A stretch of 46,033 nt of DNA, from assembly GCA_938041035.1 (NCBI GenBank), contig CALHYX010000018.1:1-46033 (forward strand). Reading direction: 5' to 3'. The notes beneath the pieces were generated by a model. The model searched no databases. It saw only the letters and a list, made by a program, of their open reading frames with translations, and was not told the origin of the DNA. This document shows positions 23,657 to 31,876 of this stretch, piece by piece; the first letter of the stretch is position 1, and each line of letters opens with the position of its first letter. This stretch comes from an uncultured Acidimicrobiales bacterium (GTDB lineage Bacteria > Actinomycetota > Acidimicrobiia > Acidimicrobiales > SHLQ01). The position numbers and the translations under genes are program-made.

Positions 23657-24403
23657 GTGAGCCAAGCATCCCCGACCATGACCACCGCTGCGCAGGCGGT
23701 AGCCGCGTCCAAGGTGTACGGAGCAGGCGATACCCAGGTCGTTGCCCTGAACCAGGTTTCGGTGGCCTTCGCCGCCGGCCAGTTCACTGCGATCATGGGC
23801 CCGTCCGGGTCCGGGAAGTCGACGCTGATGCACTGCCTCGCCGGGCTCGACACGCTCAGCGCCGGCCAGGTGTTCATCGGCGAGACCGATCTCAGCAGCC
23901 TCAACGAGAACCAGCTCACGCTGTTGCGGCGAGACTCGGTGGGGTTCATCTTCCAGGCCTTCAACCTGATCCCGACGCTCACGGCGATCGAGAACATCAC
24001 CTTGCCGATGACCTTGGCGGGCACGAAGCCCGACCAGGGTTGGCTCGACCAGATCATGGCCACGGTCGGGCTGGCGGACCGGGCCGGCCACCGCCCGAGC
24101 GAGTTGTCCGGCGGTCAGCAACAGCGCGTGGCCGTCGCTCGGGCACTCGCCAGCCGGCCGTCGATCATCTTCGCCGACGAACCGACCGGCAACCTCGACT
24201 CGCGCACCGGCGCGGAGATCCTCGAGTTCATGCAGCGGGCGGTCCGCGATCTGGGCCAGACCATCGTGATGGTGACCCACGATCCGGTCGCCGCCAGTTA
24301 CAGCGACCGCGTGGTGTTTCTGGCCGACGGGGCGATCCGCGACGAACTCATGAGCCCGACCGCCGACGCCGTGTTCGACCGCATGCGCGCGCTGGGCGAC
24401 TGA
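23657..24403 (+). CDS. ABC transporter ATP-binding protein (MacB/LolD type)
   Basis: 248 residues from GTG 23657; GAGGAG 6 nt upstream fixes the start. Walker A GPSGSGKST, Q-loop IFQAFNLIPTL, signature LSGGQQQRVAVARAL, Walker B IIFADEPTGNLD and the H-loop VTHDP are all intact. The family powers FtsX-type permeases that move lipoproteins, peptides or antibiotics or that transmit signals by mechanical coupling. The two FtsX-like permease genes follow on the same strand at about 96 and 67 bp spacings, so the three form one operon and one ATPase must serve both permeases. Confidence 0.95.
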   Translation: MSQASPTMTTAAQAVAASKVYGAGDTQVVALNQVSVAFAAGQFTAIMGPSGSGKSTLMHCLAGLDTLSAGQVFIGETDLSSLNENQLTLLRRDSVGFIFQAFNLIPTLTAIENITLPMTLAGTKPDQGWLDQIMATVGLADRAGHRPSELSGGQQQRVAVARALASRPSIIFADEPTGNLDSRTGAEILEFMQRAVRDLGQTIVMVTHDPVAASYSDRVVFLADGAIRDELMSPTADAVFDRMRALGD

Positions 24404-24499
24404 TCGTCCATCACCCCGGACCGATCGGCGCCACCGTTGCGACCCGACGTCCACTCGACCTCTTCCGACTCCACCAAACGCTGACCGGCGGGATCCCTC

Positions 24500-27052
24500 A
24501 TGCTCAAGATCACTCTGAAGTCCATCCTCGACAACAAGATTCGCTTCTTCCTGACCACCCTGACGGTCACGATGGGCGTCACGTTCGTGGTCGCATCGTT
24601 CGCCGTCGCAGACTCGCTGCGCGACACGTTCGAGGGCCTTTCGGCCGACATCAACGAAGGCACCGACGCCAAAGTTCGGGCCGATCGCCCCTTCGGCGGG
24701 ATCGACGATTCGGTGCCGCTGCCGGTCTCCCTCGACTACCTCGACGACATTCGAGCGGTCGACGGCGTGGCCTCAGCCGCTCCGACCTACTTCGTCTTCG
24801 ATCCGCCCGTGTACCCGACCGATGGGTCCGGCAACGAGGTTCGGACCTTTAACGGACCACCCACCGCCGCCCTCAACTGGACCGAGGACGAAGTACTCGC
24901 GCAGATGTATCTGATCGAGGGTGAGCGCCCGGAAGGACTCGACGAATTCGCCGTCGGGCCGATCGAATTCGCCGACTTCGACTTCGTCATCGGCGAGACC
25001 TACACGATCACCCTTCCGGAGGGAACCCGGGAGATGCAGCTCAGCGGGGTGATGCAGTTCGGTTTCCCCGACAACGCCGCCGTCGGCGCGGTGCTGACCG
25101 TGTTCGACCAGGTCGCCATCCAGCAGTTGATGGGGTTCGAGGGCGTCGCCGAGGAAATCAACGTGCGCGCCGAGGACGGCGTGACATCCGAGGAACTGGT
25201 CGAACGACTCCAAGCCGCGCTCGACGACGACGTCGAAGTCATCACCGGTCAGGAGGCCACCGATGAGTTCAACGACGCGTTCGGCTCCATCATCTCGGTG
25301 ATTCAGACCGTGCTACTGGTGTTCGCCTTCGTCGTGTTGTTCGTGTCGACCTTCATCATCAACAACACGTTCAACATCATCCTGGGCCAGCGCATCCGCG
25401 AGCTCGGCCTGCTACGAGCCATCGGTGCGACCGGCAAGCAGATCCGCCGGTCCGTGCTGGGTGAAGCGCTCGTGGTCGGCATCGTGGCCACCATCATCGG
25501 CCTGCTTCTCGGTTTCGTCGGCGCCCTGGCCATTCGTGCGCTCATCGAAGCCGCCGGCGGGTCGTTGCCCGACGCACCCCTGCCACTGCGGATCCGCACC
25601 GTCATCTGGGCGGTTGCCCTCGGCGTCGGCTTCACCCTGCTCGCCTCGCTCGTCCCGGCCTACAAGGCGTCTCGCATACCCCCGATCGCCGCGCTGCGCA
25701 GCGACGGTGTGGGCGACGAGGGCAACGCAAAGCTCCGCTACCTCTTCGGCGGTCTGCTCGCCGTCCTCGGCATCGCCCTCACCGCCTTCGGGCTGTTCGG
25801 CGCTTCGGGAACGCGAAACGTGCTGTCGCTGCTCGGCGGCGGCGCGGTGATCATCTTCCTCGCCATCGCCATCCTCGCCCCGCTCTTCGCCGGCCAGGCG
25901 GTCAGTGCGCTCGCCTCACCGCTGCCTGCGCTGTTCGGCAGCACGGGCACTCTCGCCCGGGGCAACGCCCGGCGGAGCCCGCGGCGTACGGCGTCGACCG
26001 CCATCGCGCTCACGATCGGCCTGGCGCTCGTCACGCTCGTCTCGGTGGTTGCCTCATCGTTGAAGGAGTCGGTGGATCGCCAGCTCCAACAGGTGGTCGC
26101 CGGCGACTTCCTCATCACCTCCGAAGACGGCAACACCGGTCTGCAAACCAACGTTGTCGACGCACTCGAGGGTGCCGACGGCATCGCCACGGTGGTGCCC
26201 GAGCGTTCCGAGTTCGTGCAGATCCTCGGCGAAGAATCCCAACTCGACGGTGTCTCGCTCGACACCGTCGACCAGGTGTTCGACTTCCAACTGTCGGAAG
26301 GCTCGTTCGAGGGCGTCGATGTGGCCACGTCGATCGCCATCGCCCGGTCCTACGCCGAGGACAACGAACTCGCCCTGGGAAGCACCGTGCCGGTGACCTT
26401 CTTCAGCGGGGTGAGCCGGGACCTGTCCGTCACCGCCATCTACGACGAGGACGCGTTCTACTCCTACATCGTCGACAACGCGCTGCTCGAGGAACTCGGC
26501 GTGGTTCGGTCCATCGACGACGTCGTGGTCAACGTCGACGAAGGGCTCACCGAGGACCAGGGTCGAGCGGCGATCGAGGCCGCGACCGCCGGGCTTGCGG
26601 TGAACATCCAAACCCGTGACGAGGTCATCGGCAGCTTCAAACAGGCCATCGACATCGTCCTCGGCATCGCCACCGTCTTCCTCGGTCTGGCGTTGTTCAT
26701 CGCCCTCATCGGCATCGTCAACACCCTCACCCTGTCGGTGTTCGAACGCACTCGGGAGATCGGCCTGCTTCGCGCCGTCGGCATGACCCGCCGCCAGGCC
26801 CGTCGCATGATCCGCTGGGAGGCGGTGGTGATCGCCCTTTTCGGCGCCTTGCTCGGCGTGCTTCTCGGCGTGGCCTTCGGCGCGGCGATCGTCGGCGCGG
26901 TGCCCGAGAGCTTCATCGACCGCCTCACCATGCCGTGGGGCCGCATCATCGTCTTCGTGGTCGTGGCGGTCCTGTTCGGCCTCATCGCCGCCATCTTCCC
27001 CGCCCGCCGGGCATCGAAGATGAAGGTCCTCGACGCCATCGCCACCGGCTGA
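24500..27052 (+). CDS. FtsX-like ABC permease 1
   Basis: 850 residues. One N-terminal helix (about 15-37, RFFLTTLTVTMGVTFVVASF) leads to a large extracytoplasmic MacB-PCD-like domain (to about 255). Then comes an FtsX permease domain of three helices (FIINNTFNIILGQR, RELGLLRAIGATGKQ motif), a middle block with two helices, a second extracytoplasmic domain after RRTASTAIALTIGLAL, and a second FtsX domain with FERTREIGLLRAVGMTRRQ. Two FtsX units in one chain make this a full-length duplicated permease rather than a dimeric half. It is a paralogue of the next gene: both begin ML-x-x-T with SLRDTF about residue 40. Confidence 0.92.
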   Translation: MLKITLKSILDNKIRFFLTTLTVTMGVTFVVASFAVADSLRDTFEGLSADINEGTDAKVRADRPFGGIDDSVPLPVSLDYLDDIRAVDGVASAAPTYFVFDPPVYPTDGSGNEVRTFNGPPTAALNWTEDEVLAQMYLIEGERPEGLDEFAVGPIEFADFDFVIGETYTITLPEGTREMQLSGVMQFGFPDNAAVGAVLTVFDQVAIQQLMGFEGVAEEINVRAEDGVTSEELVERLQAALDDDVEVITGQEATDEFNDAFGSIISVIQTVLLVFAFVVLFVSTFIINNTFNIILGQRIRELGLLRAIGATGKQIRRSVLGEALVVGIVATIIGLLLGFVGALAIRALIEAAGGSLPDAPLPLRIRTVIWAVALGVGFTLLASLVPAYKASRIPPIAALRSDGVGDEGNAKLRYLFGGLLAVLGIALTAFGLFGASGTRNVLSLLGGGAVIIFLAIAILAPLFAGQAVSALASPLPALFGSTGTLARGNARRSPRRTASTAIALTIGLALVTLVSVVASSLKESVDRQLQQVVAGDFLITSEDGNTGLQTNVVDALEGADGIATVVPERSEFVQILGEESQLDGVSLDTVDQVFDFQLSEGSFEGVDVATSIAIARSYAEDNELALGSTVPVTFFSGVSRDLSVTAIYDEDAFYSYIVDNALLEELGVVRSIDDVVVNVDEGLTEDQGRAAIEAATAGLAVNIQTRDEVIGSFKQAIDIVLGIATVFLGLALFIALIGIVNTLTLSVFERTREIGLLRAVGMTRRQARRMIRWEAVVIALFGALLGVLLGVAFGAAIVGAVPESFIDRLTMPWGRIIVFVVVAVLFGLIAAIFPARRASKMKVLDAIATG

Positions 27053-27119
27053 GAAGTCGGCGTCGCCCCTCGGTCTCCCAACATCGTCGGAGCGGGGCCG
27101 ATGGGGCAGACTGGCGACG

Positions 27120-30029
27120 ATGCTTCGCCTGACGGTCCGCAACATCTTCGACAAGTTCTTCCGGTTTGCCCTGACGAGCTTTGCGGTGGTGTTGGGCGTG
27201 GCCTTTCTGGTCGGTACGGGAATCATCACCGACAGCCTGCGCGACACGTTCGACGAACTGTCGTTCGACATCGTCGGTCCCAACGTCGACCTGGTCGCCC
27301 GCACCAACCTCAACTTCGGCGACGAGGAGCTCACCCTCAACCGGTTGCCGATGCCCGAGGGAACCCTCGAGGTCATTCGCGGCGTCGACGGGGTAGCCGA
27401 CGCCGAGCCACGCATCACCACGTTCAACGTTGGACCCATCGATGCCGAGGGGGAGGTCGTCGAGGGCAACGGACCTCAGCTCGGGGTGAACTACAGCGGC
27501 ATCGAGACGTTCAACCGCCAGTTCATCGTCGAAGGTCGGGCCCCGACCTACACCGGCGAGCCGGGATCCGACGGGTTTGTCGGCGAGTTCATGATCGACA
27601 GCTTCATCGACGATCGGTGGGCCTTTGAGGTCGGCACGACCTATCGGCTCTTCTCCCCCGGCGGCCAGGCCGACTTCACGCTCGTCGGTGTGTTCAACTA
27701 CGCCGACCCGGAAAAGAGCAAGTCCGTCGGCGCGACCCTCGTGAGCTTCGACGACCGCACGGCCCAGGAGTTCCTGAACCGGCCGGGAAGCTACGACGAG
27801 GTCGTCATCGCCGTCGAGGAGACCGCCGACCCGGTCGAGGTGGCCGCGGCCGTCGACGCGGCGCTCGAGGACAACGCCGATGCCATCCTCGCCGACTTCA
27901 TCGCCACGCTCATCGCCAACCCCGACCTTCTGCCTCCCGGTCTGGTCGATCAGTTCACGTCGGGTGATGCCGTCGTGGGCGACGCCGACCAGGTGGCGAG
28001 CGTCGATCTCGAGGTCATCACCGGCGACCAGTTGGTCGAGGAAACCCAGGGCGGTTTCGCCACCATTCTCAACATCCTGGGCGGGGTGCTGCAGGGCTTT
28101 GCCTTCGTGGCGATCCTGGTGAGCGGCTTCATCATCAACAACACCTTCGCCATCGTGCTCGGGCAACGCACCCGCGAGCTCGGTCTGCTCCGAGCGCTCG
28201 GCGCCACGGGGAAGCAGGTGAGCCGCTCGGTGCGGCTGGAGGCGCTGCTCGTGGGGTTGTTCTCGACCCTCGCCGGAATCGGCCTCGGCGTACTTCTCGC
28301 GATCCTGCTGCGCTGGCTGCTCGTGACCCTGGACTTCGGCCAACTCGACAACCGGTATCCGTTGTCGCTCACGACGATCATCGCCGCGTTCGTGGTCGGC
28401 GTCGGTATCACCATGTTGTCGTCGATCCTGCCGGCCCGGAAGGCCAGGCAGGTCTCTCCCATGGATGCGCTGCGTACCGATGCCCGACTGCCGGAGGGCG
28501 GACGCGGCCGCCGCACCATCGCCGGGGTGGGGGCGATGATCGTCGGCATCGCCATGCTGGTCATCGCCGTCGTGACCGAACCCGAGACGTTGCCGCTGAT
28601 CACCCTGCTCGCCCTCGGCGCCCTCGTCACCCTCATCGGCGCCTACCTGCTGAGCCCGCTCATCGCCCGAGCGGTGACCCAGGTGCTCGGCGGTCGGGCC
28701 ATCGGGGCGGTGCTCGCGGTGATCGGCGTCATCCTTGGCCTGAGTGCGCTCGGCGCCCTCGTCGGCGCGATAGCGCTCATCGCACGGGGCGACTGGATTC
28801 TCGGCCTCGTCGTTCTCGTCATCCCACTGCCCCTGCTCGCGTACTCGGCATGGAGCCTGGTCAGCACCGGCGTAGCGTCGTTCAACGTCACCGGACAGAT
28901 CGCCCGGGACAACGCCGGGCGAAGCCCGCGCCGCACCGCATCCACTGCCGCCGCCCTCACGATCGGCCTCGCCCTGGTGTCCACGGTGGCGGTGGTTGCC
29001 GCTTCGCTGCTGGCCACCTTCAACGAAACGCTCGACCGCAGCATCGAAGCCGACTACTTCCTGTTCGTCAGCACGTTCAACCCGAACGCCGGTTTCAGCC
29101 CCGATGTTGCGATCGAACTCGACGAGCTCACCGCCGTTGCGAACCCCCCGCTGGAGAGCGTGGTGGCCTATCGCTTCTCCCTGGACGGTCTGGAGATCGA
29201 CGGCAGCAGCAAAGATGTGTTCGGCGCGGACTTCTCCCTGCTCGAGCGCCACATCAACCCGTCGGTCCTGCTCGGCGACATAGGCAGCGCCGGACCGCGG
29301 GGCCTCATCCTGCACGAGGACCCGGCGGCCGACCTCGGCCTCGCCATCGGCGATGAGGTCGCCATCACCTTCCCCGGCAGCCCCGGCGACACCTTCACGG
29401 TCGCGGCGATCTATGAGGACAGCACCGTGCTGGGCAACTGGGTTATCGACATCGCGGCGTTCGACGTGTTCCTTCCCAACGCGCCCGACGGGTTCGTCAC
29501 CGCCCGCGTGACCCCGGGGGTCGACGCGGAGACCGCGGAAGCGGCGATTCGCACGGTCACCGACGAGTTTCCCCAGATCCGGGTCGAGGATCGCGAGACG
29601 TTCCGGGAGACCCAGGAGGCGCAACTGTCGTCGATCCTCGCCATCATCATCGTGTTCCTGGGACTCACCTTCGCCATCGCCGTGTTGGGCATCGCCAACA
29701 CGCTTGCGCTGTCGGTATTCGAACGCACCCGAGAGATCGGCCTGCTCCGAGCGGTCGGGATGACCCGGCGGCAGGCGGCCGGCATCATCCGGGGCGAGTC
29801 GGTGATCGTCTCGCTGTTCGGTGGCGTCCTCGGCGTCCTGCTCGGACTGTTGTTCGGGATCGTGATCTCGATCGCGCTCCCGGAGACGTTCGTCGACAAG
29901 TTGGCGATTCCCTGGAGCCAGCTGGCCGCCTTCTTGATCGCCACGACCGTGTTCGCGGTGTTGGCCGCCTTCTTCCCGGGCCGACGGGCGGCTCGGATGA
30001 ACATCCTCGAAGCGATCTCCCACGAGTAG
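27120..30029 (+). CDS. FtsX-like ABC permease 2
   Basis: 969 residues from ATG 27120, 67 bp after the first permease. Same layout: N-terminal helix, extracytoplasmic domain, FtsX domain (IINNTFAIVLGQRTRELGLL), middle membrane block, second extracytoplasmic domain and C-terminal FtsX domain (FERTREIGLLRAVGMTRRQ). It is about 120 residues longer than its neighbour, mostly from additional hydrophobic helices in the middle block (LITLLALGALVTLIGAYLL, AVLAVIGVILGLSALGALVG). The shared RSPRRTAST sequence before the second half marks them as tandem duplicates. Two different permeases with one ATPase suggest a heterodimeric transporter or two alternative ones. Confidence 0.92.
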   Translation: MLRLTVRNIFDKFFRFALTSFAVVLGVAFLVGTGIITDSLRDTFDELSFDIVGPNVDLVARTNLNFGDEELTLNRLPMPEGTLEVIRGVDGVADAEPRITTFNVGPIDAEGEVVEGNGPQLGVNYSGIETFNRQFIVEGRAPTYTGEPGSDGFVGEFMIDSFIDDRWAFEVGTTYRLFSPGGQADFTLVGVFNYADPEKSKSVGATLVSFDDRTAQEFLNRPGSYDEVVIAVEETADPVEVAAAVDAALEDNADAILADFIATLIANPDLLPPGLVDQFTSGDAVVGDADQVASVDLEVITGDQLVEETQGGFATILNILGGVLQGFAFVAILVSGFIINNTFAIVLGQRTRELGLLRALGATGKQVSRSVRLEALLVGLFSTLAGIGLGVLLAILLRWLLVTLDFGQLDNRYPLSLTTIIAAFVVGVGITMLSSILPARKARQVSPMDALRTDARLPEGGRGRRTIAGVGAMIVGIAMLVIAVVTEPETLPLITLLALGALVTLIGAYLLSPLIARAVTQVLGGRAIGAVLAVIGVILGLSALGALVGAIALIARGDWILGLVVLVIPLPLLAYSAWSLVSTGVASFNVTGQIARDNAGRSPRRTASTAAALTIGLALVSTVAVVAASLLATFNETLDRSIEADYFLFVSTFNPNAGFSPDVAIELDELTAVANPPLESVVAYRFSLDGLEIDGSSKDVFGADFSLLERHINPSVLLGDIGSAGPRGLILHEDPAADLGLAIGDEVAITFPGSPGDTFTVAAIYEDSTVLGNWVIDIAAFDVFLPNAPDGFVTARVTPGVDAETAEAAIRTVTDEFPQIRVEDRETFRETQEAQLSSILAIIIVFLGLTFAIAVLGIANTLALSVFERTREIGLLRAVGMTRRQAAGIIRGESVIVSLFGGVLGVLLGLLFGIVISIALPETFVDKLAIPWSQLAAFLIATTVFAVLAAFFPGRRAARMNILEAISHE

Positions 30030-30080
30030 CCCGGGCACCGACCGCGCCCGATGGGAGCCCGCGATCCCGAGTGCGGGTCG

Positions 30081-30854
30081 CTAGTCGGCGCCGGTCTGGC
30101 ACCGGGGACACCAATAGGTGCTGCGCGCATGATCGCCCTGCCGCGTGCGGCGGATGCCGACGCCGCAACGACGACACGGCCGCCGCTCGCGGCCGTACAC
30201 GGCCAGGCCTTCGGGGACGGTCCGGCGCGGGCCGCTGCCCAGGTTGGCCCGCAGCTGGTGGTGGGCGGTCTCGATCAAACGGCGCCGAATGTCAACGTCG
30301 ACCTCGCCCACCGGGGTGAACGGGCTGAGGCCACAGGCGAACAGCACCTCGCTCTTGAACACGTTCCCGACCCCGCAGGCGATGCGTTGATCGAGCAGGG
30401 CCACGGCGATGGCCTCGCTCGCCTCGGCGACCGCGAACCGGTCCACGGCGGCCGCGAGGTCGGCGTCGGCGAGACACAGGTCGGGCCCGAGATGCCGGGT
30501 GGGGTCGTCGACGGCGCCATCAACGAACGTGCGGACGTCGGGCGCGGAGAAGCACACCGCCTCCCAACCCTCGACCCCGATGACCACGCGGGCGAGGTGG
30601 GCGGGCTTGCGCCACCGCTGTCCCGCCTCGTACAGGTGCCACGCGCCGGTCATCTTCATGTGGGTCTGCAAGACGAGCCCTCGCTCAAAGTGAATGAGCA
30701 GATGCTTTCCCCGCGCCTCGACCGCAGCGATAACATCGCCCACCCTCGGGCGGTAACCCCGCAGGCGTTTCGCATCGAAGCGGGTCACGGTTCGCCCGGC
30801 CAACGCGGGGCGCAACCGACCGGCGGTTCTGTGAATGGTGTCACCTTCGGGCAT
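30081..30854 (-). CDS. nei: Endonuclease VIII-type DNA glycosylase (Fpg/Nei family)
   Basis: 257 residues from ATG 30854. The N-terminus MPEGDTIHR gives the catalytic Pro2 and Glu3, and Lys50 in RGKHLLIHF is the DNA-contact lysine. The helix-two-turn-helix has GVGNVFKSEVLF, and the C-terminal zinc finger is Cys227, Cys230 ... Cys249, Cys252 (CRRC, CPRC). PEGDTIHR rather than PELPEVE marks the Nei branch that excises oxidised pyrimidines by base excision repair and AP lyase cleavage. GGAAG precedes the start. It diverges from the alpha/beta hydrolase with 36 bp between start codons and converges on the permease operon. Confidence 0.95.
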   Translation of the reverse strand: MPEGDTIHRTAGRLRPALAGRTVTRFDAKRLRGYRPRVGDVIAAVEARGKHLLIHFERGLVLQTHMKMTGAWHLYEAGQRWRKPAHLARVVIGVEGWEAVCFSAPDVRTFVDGAVDDPTRHLGPDLCLADADLAAAVDRFAVAEASEAIAVALLDQRIACGVGNVFKSEVLFACGLSPFTPVGEVDVDIRRRLIETAHHQLRANLGSGPRRTVPEGLAVYGRERRPCRRCGVGIRRTRQGDHARSTYWCPRCQTGAD

Positions 30855-30875
30855 GGCTTCCAGCCTTTCACCCCC

Positions 30876-30881
30876 TAACAT
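30876..30881 (+). promoter_or_regulatory. Candidate -10 hexamer TAACAT of the alpha/beta hydrolase gene
   Basis: TAACAT ends 9 nt before ATG 30891, inside the 36-bp spacer shared with nei. Confidence 0.4.
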
Positions 30882-30890
30882 GGCCTGGCT

Positions 30891-31865
30891 ATGCCACAAA
30901 CCATCTTCCCCGCAGTGGTGGTTGGCGGCGCGCTGTTCGGACTCTCGATTGCCGAACGCCGCCTTCACGCCCGTTGGAGCACGGCTCCGGACCCCCTCAA
31001 GGGCGTCGCGCCCCGCTTCCCCGAGGGCGACTTCCGGCCGATCAAAACCGACGACGATGCCACGATCGCCACCATCGACGCCGGTACCGGCCCGGCCATC
31101 GTCCTCGTGCACGGCCTCACGAGCAACGCCGACGACTGGGGTCCCATCGCGGAGGATCTCCTCGTCGCCGGGTTCCGGGTCATCGCCATCGAACAACGCG
31201 GGCACGGGAGCTCGACGGTCGGCGCCGACGGATTCGGCATTGCCCGGCAGGCCCGAGATCTCGCGATCGTTCTCGAAGAGCTCGATCTGCACGACGTGGT
31301 GATGGTCGGCCACTCGATGGGTGGCATGGCCACGATGGCCATGGCCCTCGATTTTCCCGCCATTGTCGATCAGCGAATCCGAGGGCTCGGACTGATCGCC
31401 ACATCGGCATCGCTACGGGGCGGCTACCGGAAGCGGGCGTTGCAGATCGGCTCGCACCCGCTCACCACCCACACCGACCGCTTCGACAAGCGGGCGCTGA
31501 CCGTCGCCGGGCTCGGCGTGTTTGGACCCAACCCGAGCATGTTCATGGTCGAGCAGGCGGTCGCATCTGCGAACCGCTGCCCGGCCGAGGTTCGCCAGGG
31601 CGCCACCGCGGGCCTCATCGAGTACGACATCACCGACCGGTTGCCCTACCTCGACATCCCGACGCTGTCGATCTGCGGCACCGACGACCGGTTGACGCCG
31701 ATCGAGGACAACCGCGCCATCGCCTCGATGATCCGGGGCACGCACCTCGAAGAGATCCCGGGCGCCGGCCACCTCGTCATCTGGGAGCGGTACCGCACCG
31801 TGAGCACGCTGATCACCCAGTTCGCCCACATCCACCTCGGCGCGTTGTCACCGCTCAACAGCTAA
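30891..31865 (+). CDS. Alpha/beta hydrolase
   Basis: 324 residues. The N-terminal 22 residues are hydrophobic (FPAVVVGGALFGLSIAERR) and may tether the protein to the membrane. The fold signatures follow: VLVHGLTSNADDWG (oxyanion hole), nucleophile elbow GHSMGG with Ser, acid in SICGTDDRLTPI (Asp), and His in GAGHLVIWERY. The catalytic triad Ser-Asp-His is thus complete. Substrate cannot be read; family members hydrolyse esters, lactones or haloalkanes. It ends 11 bp before the convergent lhr gene. Confidence 0.92.
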   Translation: MPQTIFPAVVVGGALFGLSIAERRLHARWSTAPDPLKGVAPRFPEGDFRPIKTDDDATIATIDAGTGPAIVLVHGLTSNADDWGPIAEDLLVAGFRVIAIEQRGHGSSTVGADGFGIARQARDLAIVLEELDLHDVVMVGHSMGGMATMAMALDFPAIVDQRIRGLGLIATSASLRGGYRKRALQIGSHPLTTHTDRFDKRALTVAGLGVFGPNPSMFMVEQAVASANRCPAEVRQGATAGLIEYDITDRLPYLDIPTLSICGTDDRLTPIEDNRAIASMIRGTHLEEIPGAGHLVIWERYRTVSTLITQFAHIHLGALSPLNS

Positions 31866-31876
31866 CCGACCGGCGC

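Noticed and set aside
26982..30038. 1018-codon open frame on the minus strand
   Set aside because: Antisense to the two FtsX permeases; His/Gly/Arg/Asp-rich composition typical of reverse frames of GC-rich genes.
30030..30080. Possible terminator between permease 2 and nei
   Set aside because: CCCGC and GCGGG pair only over 5 bp with a 10-nt loop and no T-run follows on either strand.
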